DNA of 64,000 nucleotides from Suilimivivens sp009774465 (GCA_947382645.1 CANDAE010000017.1:9959-73958); one strand, 5' to 3'; positions 15,601 to 24,394 are shown, counted from the first letter of the stretch. The notes: generated by a model from the letters alone, not told the origin. A program made the numbers and translations.

Positions 15601-17640
15601 TTATTTGTTTAAGTCAAGCTCGATATCGCCAGCGAACACTTTATCTTCCTTGCCGAGTGCTCCGGGAATGATGGTGAAGGTATTGGAGATACCATCCTGT
15701 GCATCATTGAAAGGAAGCTTGGATACAGAAGATAAGGATGCGACTGCACCATGAGTGTCGCGTCCATGCATCGGGTTAGCACCAGGAGCAAAAGGCTGGC
15801 CTTTCTTACGTCCGTCAGGTGTGTTTCCTGTTGCCTTACCATAAGTTACGTTAGAAGTAATGGTAAGAATTGATGTGGTAGGAACACCATTTCTGTAGGT
15901 ATGATGTCTTCTGATTGCTGTCATGAATTTATGAACAACTTCCTGAGCAATGCTGTCTACGCGGTCATCATCATTACCATATTTAGGGAATTCACCGGTT
16001 GTCTTGAAGTCTACAATAATTCCGTCTTCATCTCTTACTACTTCTACCTTTGCATATTTGATTGCTGATAAAGAGTCAGCAACGATGGAAAGACCTGCAA
16101 CACCTGTTGCAAAGTAACGCTTAACGTCTCTGTCATGAAGTGCCATTTCAGCTCTTTCATAGCAGTATTTGTCATGCATATAATGAATGATGTTCAGAGT
16201 ATTTACATATACATCTGCCTGCCACTCCATCATATCGATGAATTTGCTGTATACATCATCAAAGTCAAGAACATCGCCTGCAACAGGACGATACTTGGGA
16301 CCTACCTGTTTCTTGGTAACTTCATCAACACCACCGTTTAATGCATAAAGCAGACACTTAGCCAGGTTTGCTCTTGCGCCGAAGAACTGCATTTCCTTAC
16401 CGATAACCATAGAAGATACACAGCATGCAATACCGTAATCATCACCGTGGGTTACTCTCATAAGGTCATCATTTTCATACTGAATGGAAGAGGTCTGGAT
16501 GGACATCTTTGCACAGTATTTCTTCCAGTTTTCAGGAAGTCTTGTAGACCAGAGAACTGTCAGGTTGGGTTCAGGGCTGGGACCTAAGTTGGTGAGTGTG
16601 TGCAGGTAACGGAAGCTCATCTTTGTTACCATAGGACGTCCGTCAACACCAACACCGCCAAGGGATTCGGTTACCCATACAGGATCGCCAGCGAAGATCT
16701 GGTTGTACTCAGGAGTACGTGCAAACTTAACGCAGCGAAGCTTCATAATAAAGTGATCAACAAATTCCTGAATCTGCTGTTCTGTAAATGTTCCGTTAGC
16801 AAGGTCTCTTTCTGCGTAGCAGTCAAGGAAGGTTGAAGTACGTCCAAGGCTCATGGCTGCACCGTTCTGCTCTTTAACTGAGCATAAATATCCGAAGTAA
16901 ACAGCCTGAATAGCTTCCTGTACATTGGTTGCAGGTTTGGAAATATCGCAGCCGTAAGAAGCAGCCATTTCCTTCATCATTTTAAGAGCAACCATCTGCT
17001 CGGAAAGCTCTTCACGAAGACGAATTACATCATCTGTCATAACACGTCCGGTAGAATCCTTCTGTGCCTGTTTGTCCTCAATCAGTCTGTCAATACCGTA
17101 AAGAGCAACACGTCTGTAGTCGCCGATAATACGTCCACGTCCGTATGCATCCGGAAGACCTGTAATGATATGTGCGGAACGACATGCTCTCATTTCAGCG
17201 TTATAAGCGTCAAAACATCCTGCATTGTGTGTTTTTCTATGTGTTGAGAAGAACTCACTGATTTCAGGATCAACTTCGTAACCGTTGTCTGCACAAGCCT
17301 TTTCTGCCATTCTGATACCGCCATAAGGCTGTAAGGAACGCTTAAAAGGTGCATCTGTCTGGAAACCAACGATGGTCTCTTTGGACTTGTCTAAGTAACC
17401 AGGTCCGTGTGAGGTAATTGTAGATACAACCTTGGTATCCATATCAAGAACACCGCCTGCCTCACGTTCTTTCTTCTGCAGATCAAGTACCATCTGCCAT
17501 AAGTCTTTTGTGTTCTGTGTAGCTTCAGCTAAGAAGGATTCATCACCATCATAAGGATGATAGTTTCTCTGAATGAAGTCGCGTACGTTAACTTCATTTT
17601 CCCACTTGCCGCCTACAAAATCTTTCCATTCTGGTCTCAT
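15601..17640 (-). CDS. pflB: Pyruvate formate-lyase large subunit without the glycyl radical domain
   Basis: This enzyme converts pyruvate and CoA to formate and acetyl-CoA. The 679-residue protein starts MRPEWKDFVGGKWENEVNVR and has the active-site pair in GIACCVSSM, but ends at KEDKVFAGDIELDLNK, before the region where a 760-residue PflB continues into the glycyl radical domain. The missing 80 residues are encoded two genes downstream (679 + 80 = 759). A clean RBS and start on each gene argue against a recent frameshift. The AGGAGG site lies about 10 nt before the ATG. Confidence 0.93.
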   Translation of the reverse strand: MRPEWKDFVGGKWENEVNVRDFIQRNYHPYDGDESFLAEATQNTKDLWQMVLDLQKKEREAGGVLDMDTKVVSTITSHGPGYLDKSKETIVGFQTDAPFKRSLQPYGGIRMAEKACADNGYEVDPEISEFFSTHRKTHNAGCFDAYNAEMRACRSAHIITGLPDAYGRGRIIGDYRRVALYGIDRLIEDKQAQKDSTGRVMTDDVIRLREELSEQMVALKMMKEMAASYGCDISKPATNVQEAIQAVYFGYLCSVKEQNGAAMSLGRTSTFLDCYAERDLANGTFTEQQIQEFVDHFIMKLRCVKFARTPEYNQIFAGDPVWVTESLGGVGVDGRPMVTKMSFRYLHTLTNLGPSPEPNLTVLWSTRLPENWKKYCAKMSIQTSSIQYENDDLMRVTHGDDYGIACCVSSMVIGKEMQFFGARANLAKCLLYALNGGVDEVTKKQVGPKYRPVAGDVLDFDDVYSKFIDMMEWQADVYVNTLNIIHYMHDKYCYERAEMALHDRDVKRYFATGVAGLSIVADSLSAIKYAKVEVVRDEDGIIVDFKTTGEFPKYGNDDDRVDSIAQEVVHKFMTAIRRHHTYRNGVPTTSILTITSNVTYGKATGNTPDGRKKGQPFAPGANPMHGRDTHGAVASLSSVSKLPFNDAQDGISNTFTIIPGALGKEDKVFAGDIELDLNK

Positions 17641-17710
17641 TTTGCGTAAGCCTCCTATTAAAAATTATTTGATTTATTTGTGCATAAAACTATGCTATTA
17701 CCGTACCCTC

Positions 17711-17740
17711 ATTATATGTTACAATGTCATTTACAGTCAA
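17711..17740 (-). promoter_or_regulatory. Promoter of the split pfl operon
   Basis: On the minus strand TTGACT (17740-17735) and a perfect TATAAT (17716-17711) are 18 nt apart. The leader to the ATG at 17640 is about 65 nt. Confidence 0.8.
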
Positions 17741-17821
17741 GGCAAAGAGTGTACTTTTTTATGAACATAGTACGGATTTTAGGGAAAATTTAGAAATTTT
17801 TTGTAAAAAGTGTTTAGAAAT

Positions 17822-17886
17822 AAAACAGGTTGACACAAGTACACCTTTTGTGATATAAAATAGGTGTACTTGTGTCAACCTGTTTT
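17822..17886 (+). promoter_or_regulatory. 24-bp operator dyad around the blaI-like promoter
   Basis: A perfect 24-bp inverted repeat (17822-17845 and 17863-17886) flanks a 17-nt centre. The -35 TTGACA (17830-17835) lies in the left arm, TATAAA (17854-17859) in the centre and the likely start site in the right arm. This is a typical autoregulatory operator for the BlaI-type repressor encoded 20 nt downstream. The RNA start would fall inside the right arm, so the repeat acts mainly as DNA. Confidence 0.75.
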
Positions 17887-17905
17887 TGAAAGGAAAAATT
17901 TAGAT

Positions 17906-18262
17906 ATGGTTCAATTATCAGCTTATGAATGGAAAATAATGGATATAATATGGGATCAGGAGCCGCAGACCATAACCAGACTGACCAAGGCGTTAAAGGA
18001 AGAGACAGGATGGTCAAAATACACTGTGATTACCTATTTAAAAAGGCTGGAAGCGAAGGGAGCTGTTCATCATAAGGAAGGAGAGAGAGCAAAGCTTTAC
18101 TATGCCGATATTACCAGAACGGATGCGCAGCTTCAGGAAATTGATACTTTTCTTGACAAAGTATTTTCCGGAAATCTGGGACTTATGATTAATACTATGA
18201 TTAAGGAAGAAAAGCTTTCTGATGCTGAAATTGATGAACTATTGAATATGTTAAAAAAATAG
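17906..18262 (+). CDS. BlaI/MecI/CopY-family repressor
   Basis: A 118-residue winged-helix repressor: MVQLSAYEWKIMDIIWDQEP, then ITRLTKALKEETGWSKYTV and TYLKRLEAKGAVHHKEGER (recognition and wing). The C-terminal part should dimerise. In this family a membrane M56 peptidase triggers cleavage of the repressor, and such a gene follows 13 nt later. ATG at 17906 has GAAAGGA about 11 nt upstream; an in-frame GTG at 17864 falls within the operator. Confidence 0.9.
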   Translation: MVQLSAYEWKIMDIIWDQEPQTITRLTKALKEETGWSKYTVITYLKRLEAKGAVHHKEGERAKLYYADITRTDAQLQEIDTFLDKVFSGNLGLMINTMIKEEKLSDAEIDELLNMLKK

Positions 18263-18275
18263 CCAGGAGGATATT

Positions 18276-20327
18276 ATGAATTCTTTGATTTATTCTGTAA
18301 TTGGCTCAGGGATTATCGTTTTGGGGATCTTGACGGTTCGCAAAATGGGAATGGGAAAAATTACGCGTAAATTACAATACTCCTTTTGGCTTATATTGCC
18401 CTTATATTTATTTTTTTCCTCTTTTTTCCACATTAAAATTCCCATAGCTGCTGAAGGGATTCAAAGGGAGGAAAAGACAGATAAAGTAAATCAGGATATT
18501 GAAATATCTTACATACAGGATACGGACATGCCTGAGCTGAACAGTTATTTGGAAGAAGCGCCGGTTTCGTTTACAGATAAAAATCTTGGGGAAGAAAATC
18601 ACAAAAATGGAATAATACAGTGGCTGAATAAGGGTGAAAATTTCAATATAGAGCAGGCTGGTTTTAAGGAGATATGGAAAAGATTAAGGTTGGGAATCAC
18701 TTCATTACTGTTACTGCTTTTTGTAATCAACAATGTTGTTTTTGCCATCAGTTTGACAGGGAAACGACGGCTTTATAAAGCAATATCGCTAAGTGATATA
18801 GTAGATAGAAAAAATTCTATCCGAAACAGTTTTAATATTTATTTAGTGAACTACCCAAGTACTCCATTTTTATTTGGAAAAAATATTTATCTGCATCCGG
18901 ATATGGTGAAAGATCAGGAGCAGATACGTTACATGGTTTTGCATGAAATCTGCCATTTTGAGCAAGGGGATATATTTTGGAATCTATTGAAATATTTTTG
19001 CTGCGCATTTTATTGGTTTAATCCTTTTGTATGGATAGCAATATATTATTCAGGAAGAGATTGCGAACTTGCCTGTGATGAAGCTGTTATTCATATGGTC
19101 GGTGCTGAAAATCAGAACGCTTATGGACTTACGCTGATTCAATTAATAAGCAAAAAACAGAAAACTTATGGACTCACCATAGGAACCACAATGAAAGGAA
19201 GAAAAAGTATGATGAAAGAAAGAATTTTTTTGCTTTCACGAACATTTGTAAAAAGCAGAAAATGGACTTTGTGCTGTCTGCTTTGTGTTTTTCTTTTAAC
19301 TGGCTGCGCGTTGGTGCGTCCGTATGTTTTTGAACAATCGGCAAATGCTGAGGAATACATATCGGCAGAAGCGGAGAGGCCTGGAAATACAATACAGGAG
19401 CCCATAACGGAAATGGCAGATTTCGATTCCGGCATTGTTGTAAAAAATAACTGTTATAATCCTGTTAAAAGAAATGATAATATTTTATTTTATGGGGCAG
19501 CAGGATATTTACAAAGCATTAATTTACAGACCAATGAGATTGCGCAATTATTGGAAGGAAATATTAAGCCCGGATGTCTGGATAATGATACGCTTTATTA
19601 TATAAAATATCCTGCTGATGCAGGCGACAAGGCAGGTGTTGGCCGCTTTAACTTAACCACCGGAGAAAATGAAATCCTTATTCCCTGGGAGGAGGAACTG
19701 TGGGGATGCGCCAATATGCTGATAAAAGATAATTGTCTGTATCTGGAAACAGGTCATTTATGTGAGGCGTATTTGCTTGAAAATAATAAAGCGATCAAAG
19801 CAGATGACCTTCAAAATCTGGTATTAAAAGCAATGAAACAATTTGATTTAACAGAAAATGAAATATCAGGTATTAATTATGGATTTGTTAATTCTATTTT
19901 GGAACACGACGTTTTTACCACGCTGAACAGGCGCAGCAATGAACTGCATATTTATGATACTGCTGCACAGACTGTCCTTAAGAAGGAAAATTGTCTTGGA
20001 AATGTGATTATTTGCGATAAAGGGATTGTCTATATGAATTTAGAGGGGGACATTATCCTGGATGGGTGGGATAATCTGGAAAGTGACCGATTATTATTTT
20101 CCTCTGCTTCGGCAGGATATTCTGTAAATTATGGGACATGTAGCGAGGCAGGATTATATGTATTCAGGGAAAATGGAGATTCTGTAGATTGTAAATGCAT
20201 TACATGGGAAGGGGAAGTAATGGATATTGTGAACATTCCTGGCACCAGACTGGCAATTGAATTGAATTTCAGTGCATTTTCGGATTTGGCGGCTTATTGT
20301 GAGGATGGGGAAATACATATTTTTTGA
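18276..20327 (+). CDS. BlaR1-like M56 metallopeptidase with a non-penicillin sensor domain
   Basis: The 683-residue membrane protein has four predicted membrane segments in the first 350 residues, with zinc site HEICH (HExxH) at residues 223-227 and DCELACDE carrying the third ligand. After the last membrane segment (LCCLLCVFLLTGC) the 340-residue outer domain has no SxxK or other penicillin-binding motif. It shows repeated units such as NLTTGENEI, YIKYPAD and NCLYLETGH, like a beta-propeller. It probably senses a different signal and relieves the BlaI-like repressor. AGGAGG precedes the ATG. Confidence 0.85.
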   Translation: MNSLIYSVIGSGIIVLGILTVRKMGMGKITRKLQYSFWLILPLYLFFSSFFHIKIPIAAEGIQREEKTDKVNQDIEISYIQDTDMPELNSYLEEAPVSFTDKNLGEENHKNGIIQWLNKGENFNIEQAGFKEIWKRLRLGITSLLLLLFVINNVVFAISLTGKRRLYKAISLSDIVDRKNSIRNSFNIYLVNYPSTPFLFGKNIYLHPDMVKDQEQIRYMVLHEICHFEQGDIFWNLLKYFCCAFYWFNPFVWIAIYYSGRDCELACDEAVIHMVGAENQNAYGLTLIQLISKKQKTYGLTIGTTMKGRKSMMKERIFLLSRTFVKSRKWTLCCLLCVFLLTGCALVRPYVFEQSANAEEYISAEAERPGNTIQEPITEMADFDSGIVVKNNCYNPVKRNDNILFYGAAGYLQSINLQTNEIAQLLEGNIKPGCLDNDTLYYIKYPADAGDKAGVGRFNLTTGENEILIPWEEELWGCANMLIKDNCLYLETGHLCEAYLLENNKAIKADDLQNLVLKAMKQFDLTENEISGINYGFVNSILEHDVFTTLNRRSNELHIYDTAAQTVLKKENCLGNVIICDKGIVYMNLEGDIILDGWDNLESDRLLFSSASAGYSVNYGTCSEAGLYVFRENGDSVDCKCITWEGEVMDIVNIPGTRLAIELNFSAFSDLAAYCEDGEIHIF

Positions 20328-20370
20328 TAAATGAAATTCAGGAATATTGATTCAGGAAAAAGGATTAGAC

Positions 20371-20399
20371 TTGCCAGAATCTGGGCAAAGTATTATACT
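20371..20399 (+). promoter_or_regulatory. Promoter of the DUF1858 gene
   Basis: TTGCCA (20371-20376) and TATACT (20394-20399) are 17 nt apart, about 60 nt before the RBS. Confidence 0.6.
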
Positions 20400-20466
20400 G
20401 TAATGGCGCAGATACGAAGAAAAATCTGCTGAAATGAATGCTTACAGTTAAAGGAGGTTATATATT

Positions 20467-20658
20467 ATGGCACAGATTACCAAAGACATGACAATTGGTG
20501 AAATTTTAAGAACCAATCCGGACGTAGCACCTGTTCTTATGGAAGCAGGCATGCATTGCCTGGGATGCCCTTCTGCGCAGGCGGAAAGCCTTGAGGAAGC
20601 AGCTATGGTTCATGGCATGGATATAAATGATTTGATGGCTAAAATTGAGGCATTATAA
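20467..20658 (+). CDS. DUF1858 small redox-type protein
   Basis: A 63-residue protein with the DUF1858 pattern: MTIGEILRTNPDVAPVLMEA followed by GMHCLGCPSA. The CLGC pair is the presumed redox site; such domains are found alone or fused to hybrid cluster proteins, and the substrate is unknown. AAAGGAGG lies upstream of the ATG. It is a single-gene unit with its own promoter and is followed by a cluster of hairpins. Confidence 0.88.
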   Translation: MAQITKDMTIGEILRTNPDVAPVLMEAGMHCLGCPSAQAESLEEAAMVHGMDINDLMAKIEAL

Positions 20659-20725
20659 ACAACGGATAAAACTATCCTTATGTTAAACAACGAATGCCAT
20701 CTATCTTACGCTAAGTGATGAAAAA

Positions 20726-20754
20726 GTGAAATACCCCGCTACGGGGTATTTCAC
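20726..20754. repeat. Perfect 13-bp hairpin, first of a tandem set
   Basis: GTGAAATACCCCG (20726-20738) and CGGGGTATTTCAC (20742-20754) with a 3-nt loop. It lies in the 245-nt gap between the convergent DUF1858 and antiporter genes, together with two more hairpins. Confidence 0.7.
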
Positions 20755-20757
20755 CCT

Positions 20758-20807
20758 CGCGGCAGTCGCCAAGGTCATGCAGGCATGACTTTGGCTCGTT
20801 GCTCGCG
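20758..20807. repeat. Long imperfect hairpin, second of the tandem set
   Basis: Nested pairings CGCG/CGCG, GCA/TGC, GCCAA/TTGGC and GTCATGC/GCATGAC build a 50-nt stem with small internal loops and a 2-nt top. It is shaped like a REP/small palindromic element. No open reading frame with a plausible start uses it. Confidence 0.6.
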
Positions 20808-20816
20808 GAAATAAAG

Positions 20817-20860
20817 GCGCTGTATCGGCAGTCAGTTTTCCGATACAGCGCTTTTTTATT
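20817..20860. terminator. Bidirectional terminator between DUF1858 and antiporter genes
   Basis: A perfect 12-bp stem GCGCTGTATCGG (20817-20828) and CCGATACAGCGC (20840-20851) with an 11-nt loop and TTTTTT on the plus strand. The minus strand also runs into a T-rich stretch, so it may end the antiporter transcript. Confidence 0.85.
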
Positions 20861-20903
20861 AAGGTGGCTTACACAAAACGCAGCATTCGCTGTCCCGCAT
20901 AAA

Positions 20904-22517
20904 TTATTCCTGCGGTTTCTGCGCCGCTTTAATACCAAACAGACACAAAAGAAGCAATATAATTCCAATGGGAAGCGGTACCCAGGGATTTTGTACAAAA
21001 CCGGCAATTAAATAGGTAAGGAAGGAAATACCGGCAGCTAAAAGTGCGTAGGGAAGCTGGGTGGTAACATGGTTTACATGGTTACACTGGGCACCGGCAC
21101 TTGCCATGATGGTGGTATCTGAAATAGGAGAACAGTGATCTCCGCAAACAGCGCCGGCCATGCAGGCAGAAATGGAAATAATCATAAGCTGCGGATTTGA
21201 ATTGGCAAATACAGCAACTACGATAGGGATTAAGATACCAAAGGTACCCCATGAGGTTCCGGTGGAAAATGCCAGGAAACATCCTACAAGGAAAATAATT
21301 GCAGGCAGGAAATTCATAAGACCTGTTGCACTTTGTTCCATAGCGGAAGCAACAAATACGGCAGCTCCAAGGCTGTCAGTCATGGCCTTTAGTGTCCATG
21401 CAAAAGTCAGAATTAAAATGGCAGGCACCATTGCCTTAAATCCGGAAGGAAGGCATTCCATGCATTCGCTGAAGGTAAGGACTCTTCTGATTAAATAAAT
21501 AACGATAGTAATAATCATTGCAAAAATACTTCCCAAAGCAAGTCCTACGGAAGCATCCGAATTGGAAAATGCAGAAACAAAATTTTCACCTGCAAAAAAG
21601 CCGCCGGTGTAAATCATTCCAATAACGCAACAGACAATCAAAGTAATAATGGGAATTACCAGATCGATTACTTTGCCTTTTGAATTTAAAGGAGCAGCTT
21701 CCTCATTGCCTGCTGTCTGATCTGAGGTGGTAAAAAGATCGCCTTTTAATGCATTTGCTTCATGGGTTTTCATGGAACCAAAGTCTACGTTTAAAAGAAC
21801 AAGGGCAATCATCATTATGATGGTAAGCAGTGCGTAGTAATTGTAGGGGATTGCCTTAATAAAAATAGAAAAACCATCCTCACCTTCTACAAATCCGGAA
21901 ACTGCGGCCGCCCAGGAAGAAATAGGCGCAATAATACAAATGGGAGCGGCTGTTGCATCAATTAAGTATGCAAGCTTTGCACGGGAAACTTTGTGCTCAT
22001 CGGTAACGGGCTTCATAACACTTCCCACAGTAAGACAGTTGAAATAATCATCTATAAAAATAAGTACGCCCAGAGCGATAGTTGCAAGCTGCGCTCCTGC
22101 CCGGGTTTTGATTTTTTCCTTGGCAAAATGTCCAAAAGCGGCAGAGCCTCCGCCACGGTTCATAAGGCTTACCATAGCACCTAAAATAACCAGGAAAATC
22201 AAAATACCAACATTATAGCTGTCGGAAAGGACAGATACAAATCCGTCATTAAATATGTGCATGACAGTTCCTTCAAAGTTGAAGTTTGAATAAAACAGCC
22301 CTCCTACCAGTATTCCGATAAACAGGGAGCTGTAAACTTCCTTGGTAATAAGTGCAAGCACGATTGCAACGATAGGAGGCACAAGGGCCCAGATAGTTGC
22401 ATACATGGAAGGCGTGTATGCTTCTTCTTCTGCAGCGAAAGCTACAATAGGCATAAGCAGAAAGCACAGAGACATGACGCTTGCACCAGCCAGCAGCACG
22501 CGTTTTAGTTTTTTCAT
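20904..22517 (-). CDS. NhaC-family Na+/H+ antiporter
   Basis: The 537-residue integral membrane protein has about 12 segments and matches NhaC-type antiporters (IFIDDYFNCLTVGSVMKPVTD, TSWGTFGILIPIV, GDHCSPISDTT). It would exchange sodium or a related ion or substrate for protons. It carries an N-terminal stretch ending VAFAAEEEAY that looks like a signal peptide before the first core segment. ATG at 22517 follows AAAGGGG; an upstream in-frame ATG at 22550 has no site. Sodium exchange fits the sodium-type ATPase in the window. Confidence 0.85.
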   Translation of the reverse strand: MKKLKRVLLAGASVMSLCFLLMPIVAFAAEEEAYTPSMYATIWALVPPIVAIVLALITKEVYSSLFIGILVGGLFYSNFNFEGTVMHIFNDGFVSVLSDSYNVGILIFLVILGAMVSLMNRGGGSAAFGHFAKEKIKTRAGAQLATIALGVLIFIDDYFNCLTVGSVMKPVTDEHKVSRAKLAYLIDATAAPICIIAPISSWAAAVSGFVEGEDGFSIFIKAIPYNYYALLTIIMMIALVLLNVDFGSMKTHEANALKGDLFTTSDQTAGNEEAAPLNSKGKVIDLVIPIITLIVCCVIGMIYTGGFFAGENFVSAFSNSDASVGLALGSIFAMIITIVIYLIRRVLTFSECMECLPSGFKAMVPAILILTFAWTLKAMTDSLGAAVFVASAMEQSATGLMNFLPAIIFLVGCFLAFSTGTSWGTFGILIPIVVAVFANSNPQLMIISISACMAGAVCGDHCSPISDTTIMASAGAQCNHVNHVTTQLPYALLAAGISFLTYLIAGFVQNPWVPLPIGIILLLLCLFGIKAAQKPQE

Positions 22518-22597
22518 AATTTTAACCCCTTTCATAAGTAAATTAAACAATTCATTCTATCATTAATGTTGACAAAAACCAAGTATTTTTGCATAAA

Positions 22598-22652
22598 AAT
22601 TCATGGTAAATGTATTTTAAGACAAATTTCTCAAATACATTTACCATGAATT
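22598..22652 (-). terminator. 20-bp perfect inverted repeat, terminator of mecA
   Basis: AATTCATGGTAAATGTATTT (22598-22617) and its exact complement (22633-22652) flank a 15-nt loop. On the minus strand five T follow, 23 nt after the mecA stop. The stem is unusually long and AT-rich for a terminator and could also act as a protein site upstream of the antiporter gene. Confidence 0.6.
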
Positions 22653-22674
22653 AAGAATCAAACAGCCAAAATGA

Positions 22675-23469
22675 TTAAATACAGGATAACGACTGTAATG
22701 CAGTATTTTTAACAATTGCTTCAAAATGTTCTTCCAGATAGGCTTCGGAAGCCGGTACTGATTTTATGCAGGTTCCGTATTCGGAAAGAATATTGCATAT
22801 TTTATTAAATTCCACCGGTGTATGGCCGCTTTTGGAAAGTACCAGTATATAGGAGCCTTCTTTTTGTTTGTACAAGGAGTTTGTACCATTATAAAAGCCT
22901 GATAAAACATGAGATAAACCGGTCACCTCGCGAAGACTGGTGAAAGAATAAATTCTGGTCATTTCCGTAGAAGCACTCTGCTCGGAAAGCTTCTTTTGGA
23001 GCGCCTTTTTAAAGGATGCTCTGCTTCCCTGAACACCAGCATCCTTTATTGATGCGTCGGCTTCGGAGATAGTGCTTGCGGATTTACCATTTTGAATCTT
23101 TTTAAACAGATCCAGCACATCATCCGCACCCTCAGCAATGGTGTCGAGAACCTCATCCAAAGTGTTGTCGTCCTCGTGGACAGAAGGGGCAAACTTGGAG
23201 AAACGTGTATCAAGTTCATCCGGATCCTCCACTTTGGTAATAATCAGAACAATGCACTCAGAATTCAGAGGAATTGCTTCTATCATTAAAGGAATATCTT
23301 CCGCTTCAAATCCAAATTCAAAGGATGCCTGCTGCATCATATCACGGAATAAATCTTTGGCTTTTTCGGTACCATAAGCAAGTTCGCTAAGCTTTAGCTC
23401 TCTGTCAGCTAAATCTTCTCTGGTAAGGGTACAGCGAATTTGATGATCATTTACTTTTTCTATTTTCAT
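22675..23469 (-). CDS. mecA: MecA adaptor protein for Clp protease
   Basis: The 264-residue protein starts MKIEKVNDHQIRCTLTREDL and has the MecA plan: an N-terminal substrate-binding region (about 1-85, with FGFEAEDIPLMIEAIPL), an acidic linker, and a C-terminal region (YSFTSLREVTGLS, YILVLSKSGHTPVEFNKICN) that binds ClpC. It delivers target proteins to ClpCP; in Bacillus this includes ComK. AAGGAT precedes the ATG. Confidence 0.92.
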   Translation of the reverse strand: MKIEKVNDHQIRCTLTREDLADRELKLSELAYGTEKAKDLFRDMMQQASFEFGFEAEDIPLMIEAIPLNSECIVLIITKVEDPDELDTRFSKFAPSVHEDDNTLDEVLDTIAEGADDVLDLFKKIQNGKSASTISEADASIKDAGVQGSRASFKKALQKKLSEQSASTEMTRIYSFTSLREVTGLSHVLSGFYNGTNSLYKQKEGSYILVLSKSGHTPVEFNKICNILSEYGTCIKSVPASEAYLEEHFEAIVKNTALQSLSCI

Positions 23470-23541
23470 AATTTATCACATCCTTACTATTAAGATACTG
23501 TTATCCTGCCGTTTGGTGACACTTTCATCACATAAAAGTAT

Positions 23542-23568
23542 ATTATACTTTGTACGAATTTAAGTCAA
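23542..23568 (-). promoter_or_regulatory. Promoter of mecA
   Basis: On the minus strand TTGACT (23568-23563) and TATAAT (23547-23542) are 15 nt apart, about 75 nt upstream of the mecA ATG. Confidence 0.6.
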
Positions 23569-23676
23569 TAGTGCAGAAAAACAGTTTTAAAAAAATTAAT
23601 AAATTTTTATATTTTCACCAATTTCTTAATGAATTATGCTAATTTGTAAAAAATATATAAAAAAACAGAATCTCAC

Positions 23677-23705
23677 TTGAAAAAATTGGTAAAAAGAACT
23701 ACAAT
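23677..23705 (+). promoter_or_regulatory. Promoter without an evident gene
   Basis: TTGAAA (23677-23682) and TACAAT (23700-23705) are exactly 17 nt apart. A ribosome-binding sequence AAGGAGG follows at 23744-23750 with an ATG only 1 nt later, which reads 19 codons. Confidence 0.55.
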
Positions 23706-24163
23706 CAACCTTGTGAGGTGCTTCCGGATAAATCATGTATCAGAAGGAGGCATGCAGTTACAGTTTTATTTACACGAATCTAAGCAAATTAAATCAAAAG
23801 AGACTGTCTGAACTGATATGTTTTTCAGATAAGGACGTCTCATCTATTCCCTCAAAGCAGACCAGTCTTATTTATCTTATTCATGTTTGCTTCAATGTAT
23901 TATATAGGGATGTCTTACAGGCTTTGTGCTTGTCGCGAATATTTCGATAGATTTTCATCTGTTATAATTCACCCACATTGGAAATTCGCAGCGGAAGTTA
24001 ATTTAGATACGTATCCGGCATCTTACATATTTCTATTATCGTCATAATCGGAAAAACTATTATCAGTTCTGAAATTAATTTATCTTCTTATTTTTTGACA
24101 GGCATATCACGGAATCCTTTTGGAACTATGTCAAATTAAATTTCAGAACAAATGGGAGAAAAT

Positions 24164-24382
24164 ATGGCTTCAAAAATTATTGCCGATTTAAATGCACTTC
24201 AGTCGCAATTGGAGAAATTGGAAAGGGAAGGCGCAAAACTGTACTTAAATGGCGCTCCGTCCACTACGGAATATATTGTTTCACATTGTGTAAATGAAGA
24301 TACAGTTTATATGCCTGACTATGTGACTGACGGGCATGGAAAAATAAAAGAGATCCGATATGACAGGATTTCTTTAAAATAA
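24164..24382 (+). CDS. Hypothetical small protein
   Basis: A 72-residue soluble protein beginning MASKIIADLNALQSQLEKLE with a short amphipathic helix, then TTEYIVSHCVNEDTVYMPDY and a charged end. I do not recognise it. ATG at 24164 follows GGGAGAAAAT; an in-frame ATG 12 nt earlier has no site. It is probably transcribed from the extended -10 promoter at 23960-23968. Confidence 0.6.
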   Translation: MASKIIADLNALQSQLEKLEREGAKLYLNGAPSTTEYIVSHCVNEDTVYMPDYVTDGHGKIKEIRYDRISLK

Positions 24383-24394
24383 CCACCTGTCTTA

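Larger units (their letters stand above)
23470..24163. other. 694-nt gene-poor region with three promoters
   Basis: No convincing protein gene was found. It holds the mecA promoter (23542-23568), a plus-strand promoter (23677-23705) that would transcribe AAGGAGG at 23744-23750, and an extended -10 TG-T-TATAAT at 23960-23968. A 71-codon frame at 23735-23950 lacks an RBS and family features. The region may hold a small RNA, a long leader or a decayed gene. Confidence 0.5.

Noticed and set aside
20711..21007. 98-codon minus-strand frame after the antiporter gene
   Set aside because: It runs through three hairpins and a terminator, overlaps the antiporter end and has no RBS.
23735..23950. 71-codon open frame
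   Set aside because: The start codon lacks an RBS, the AAGGAGG lies inside the frame, and the product shows no recognisable features.
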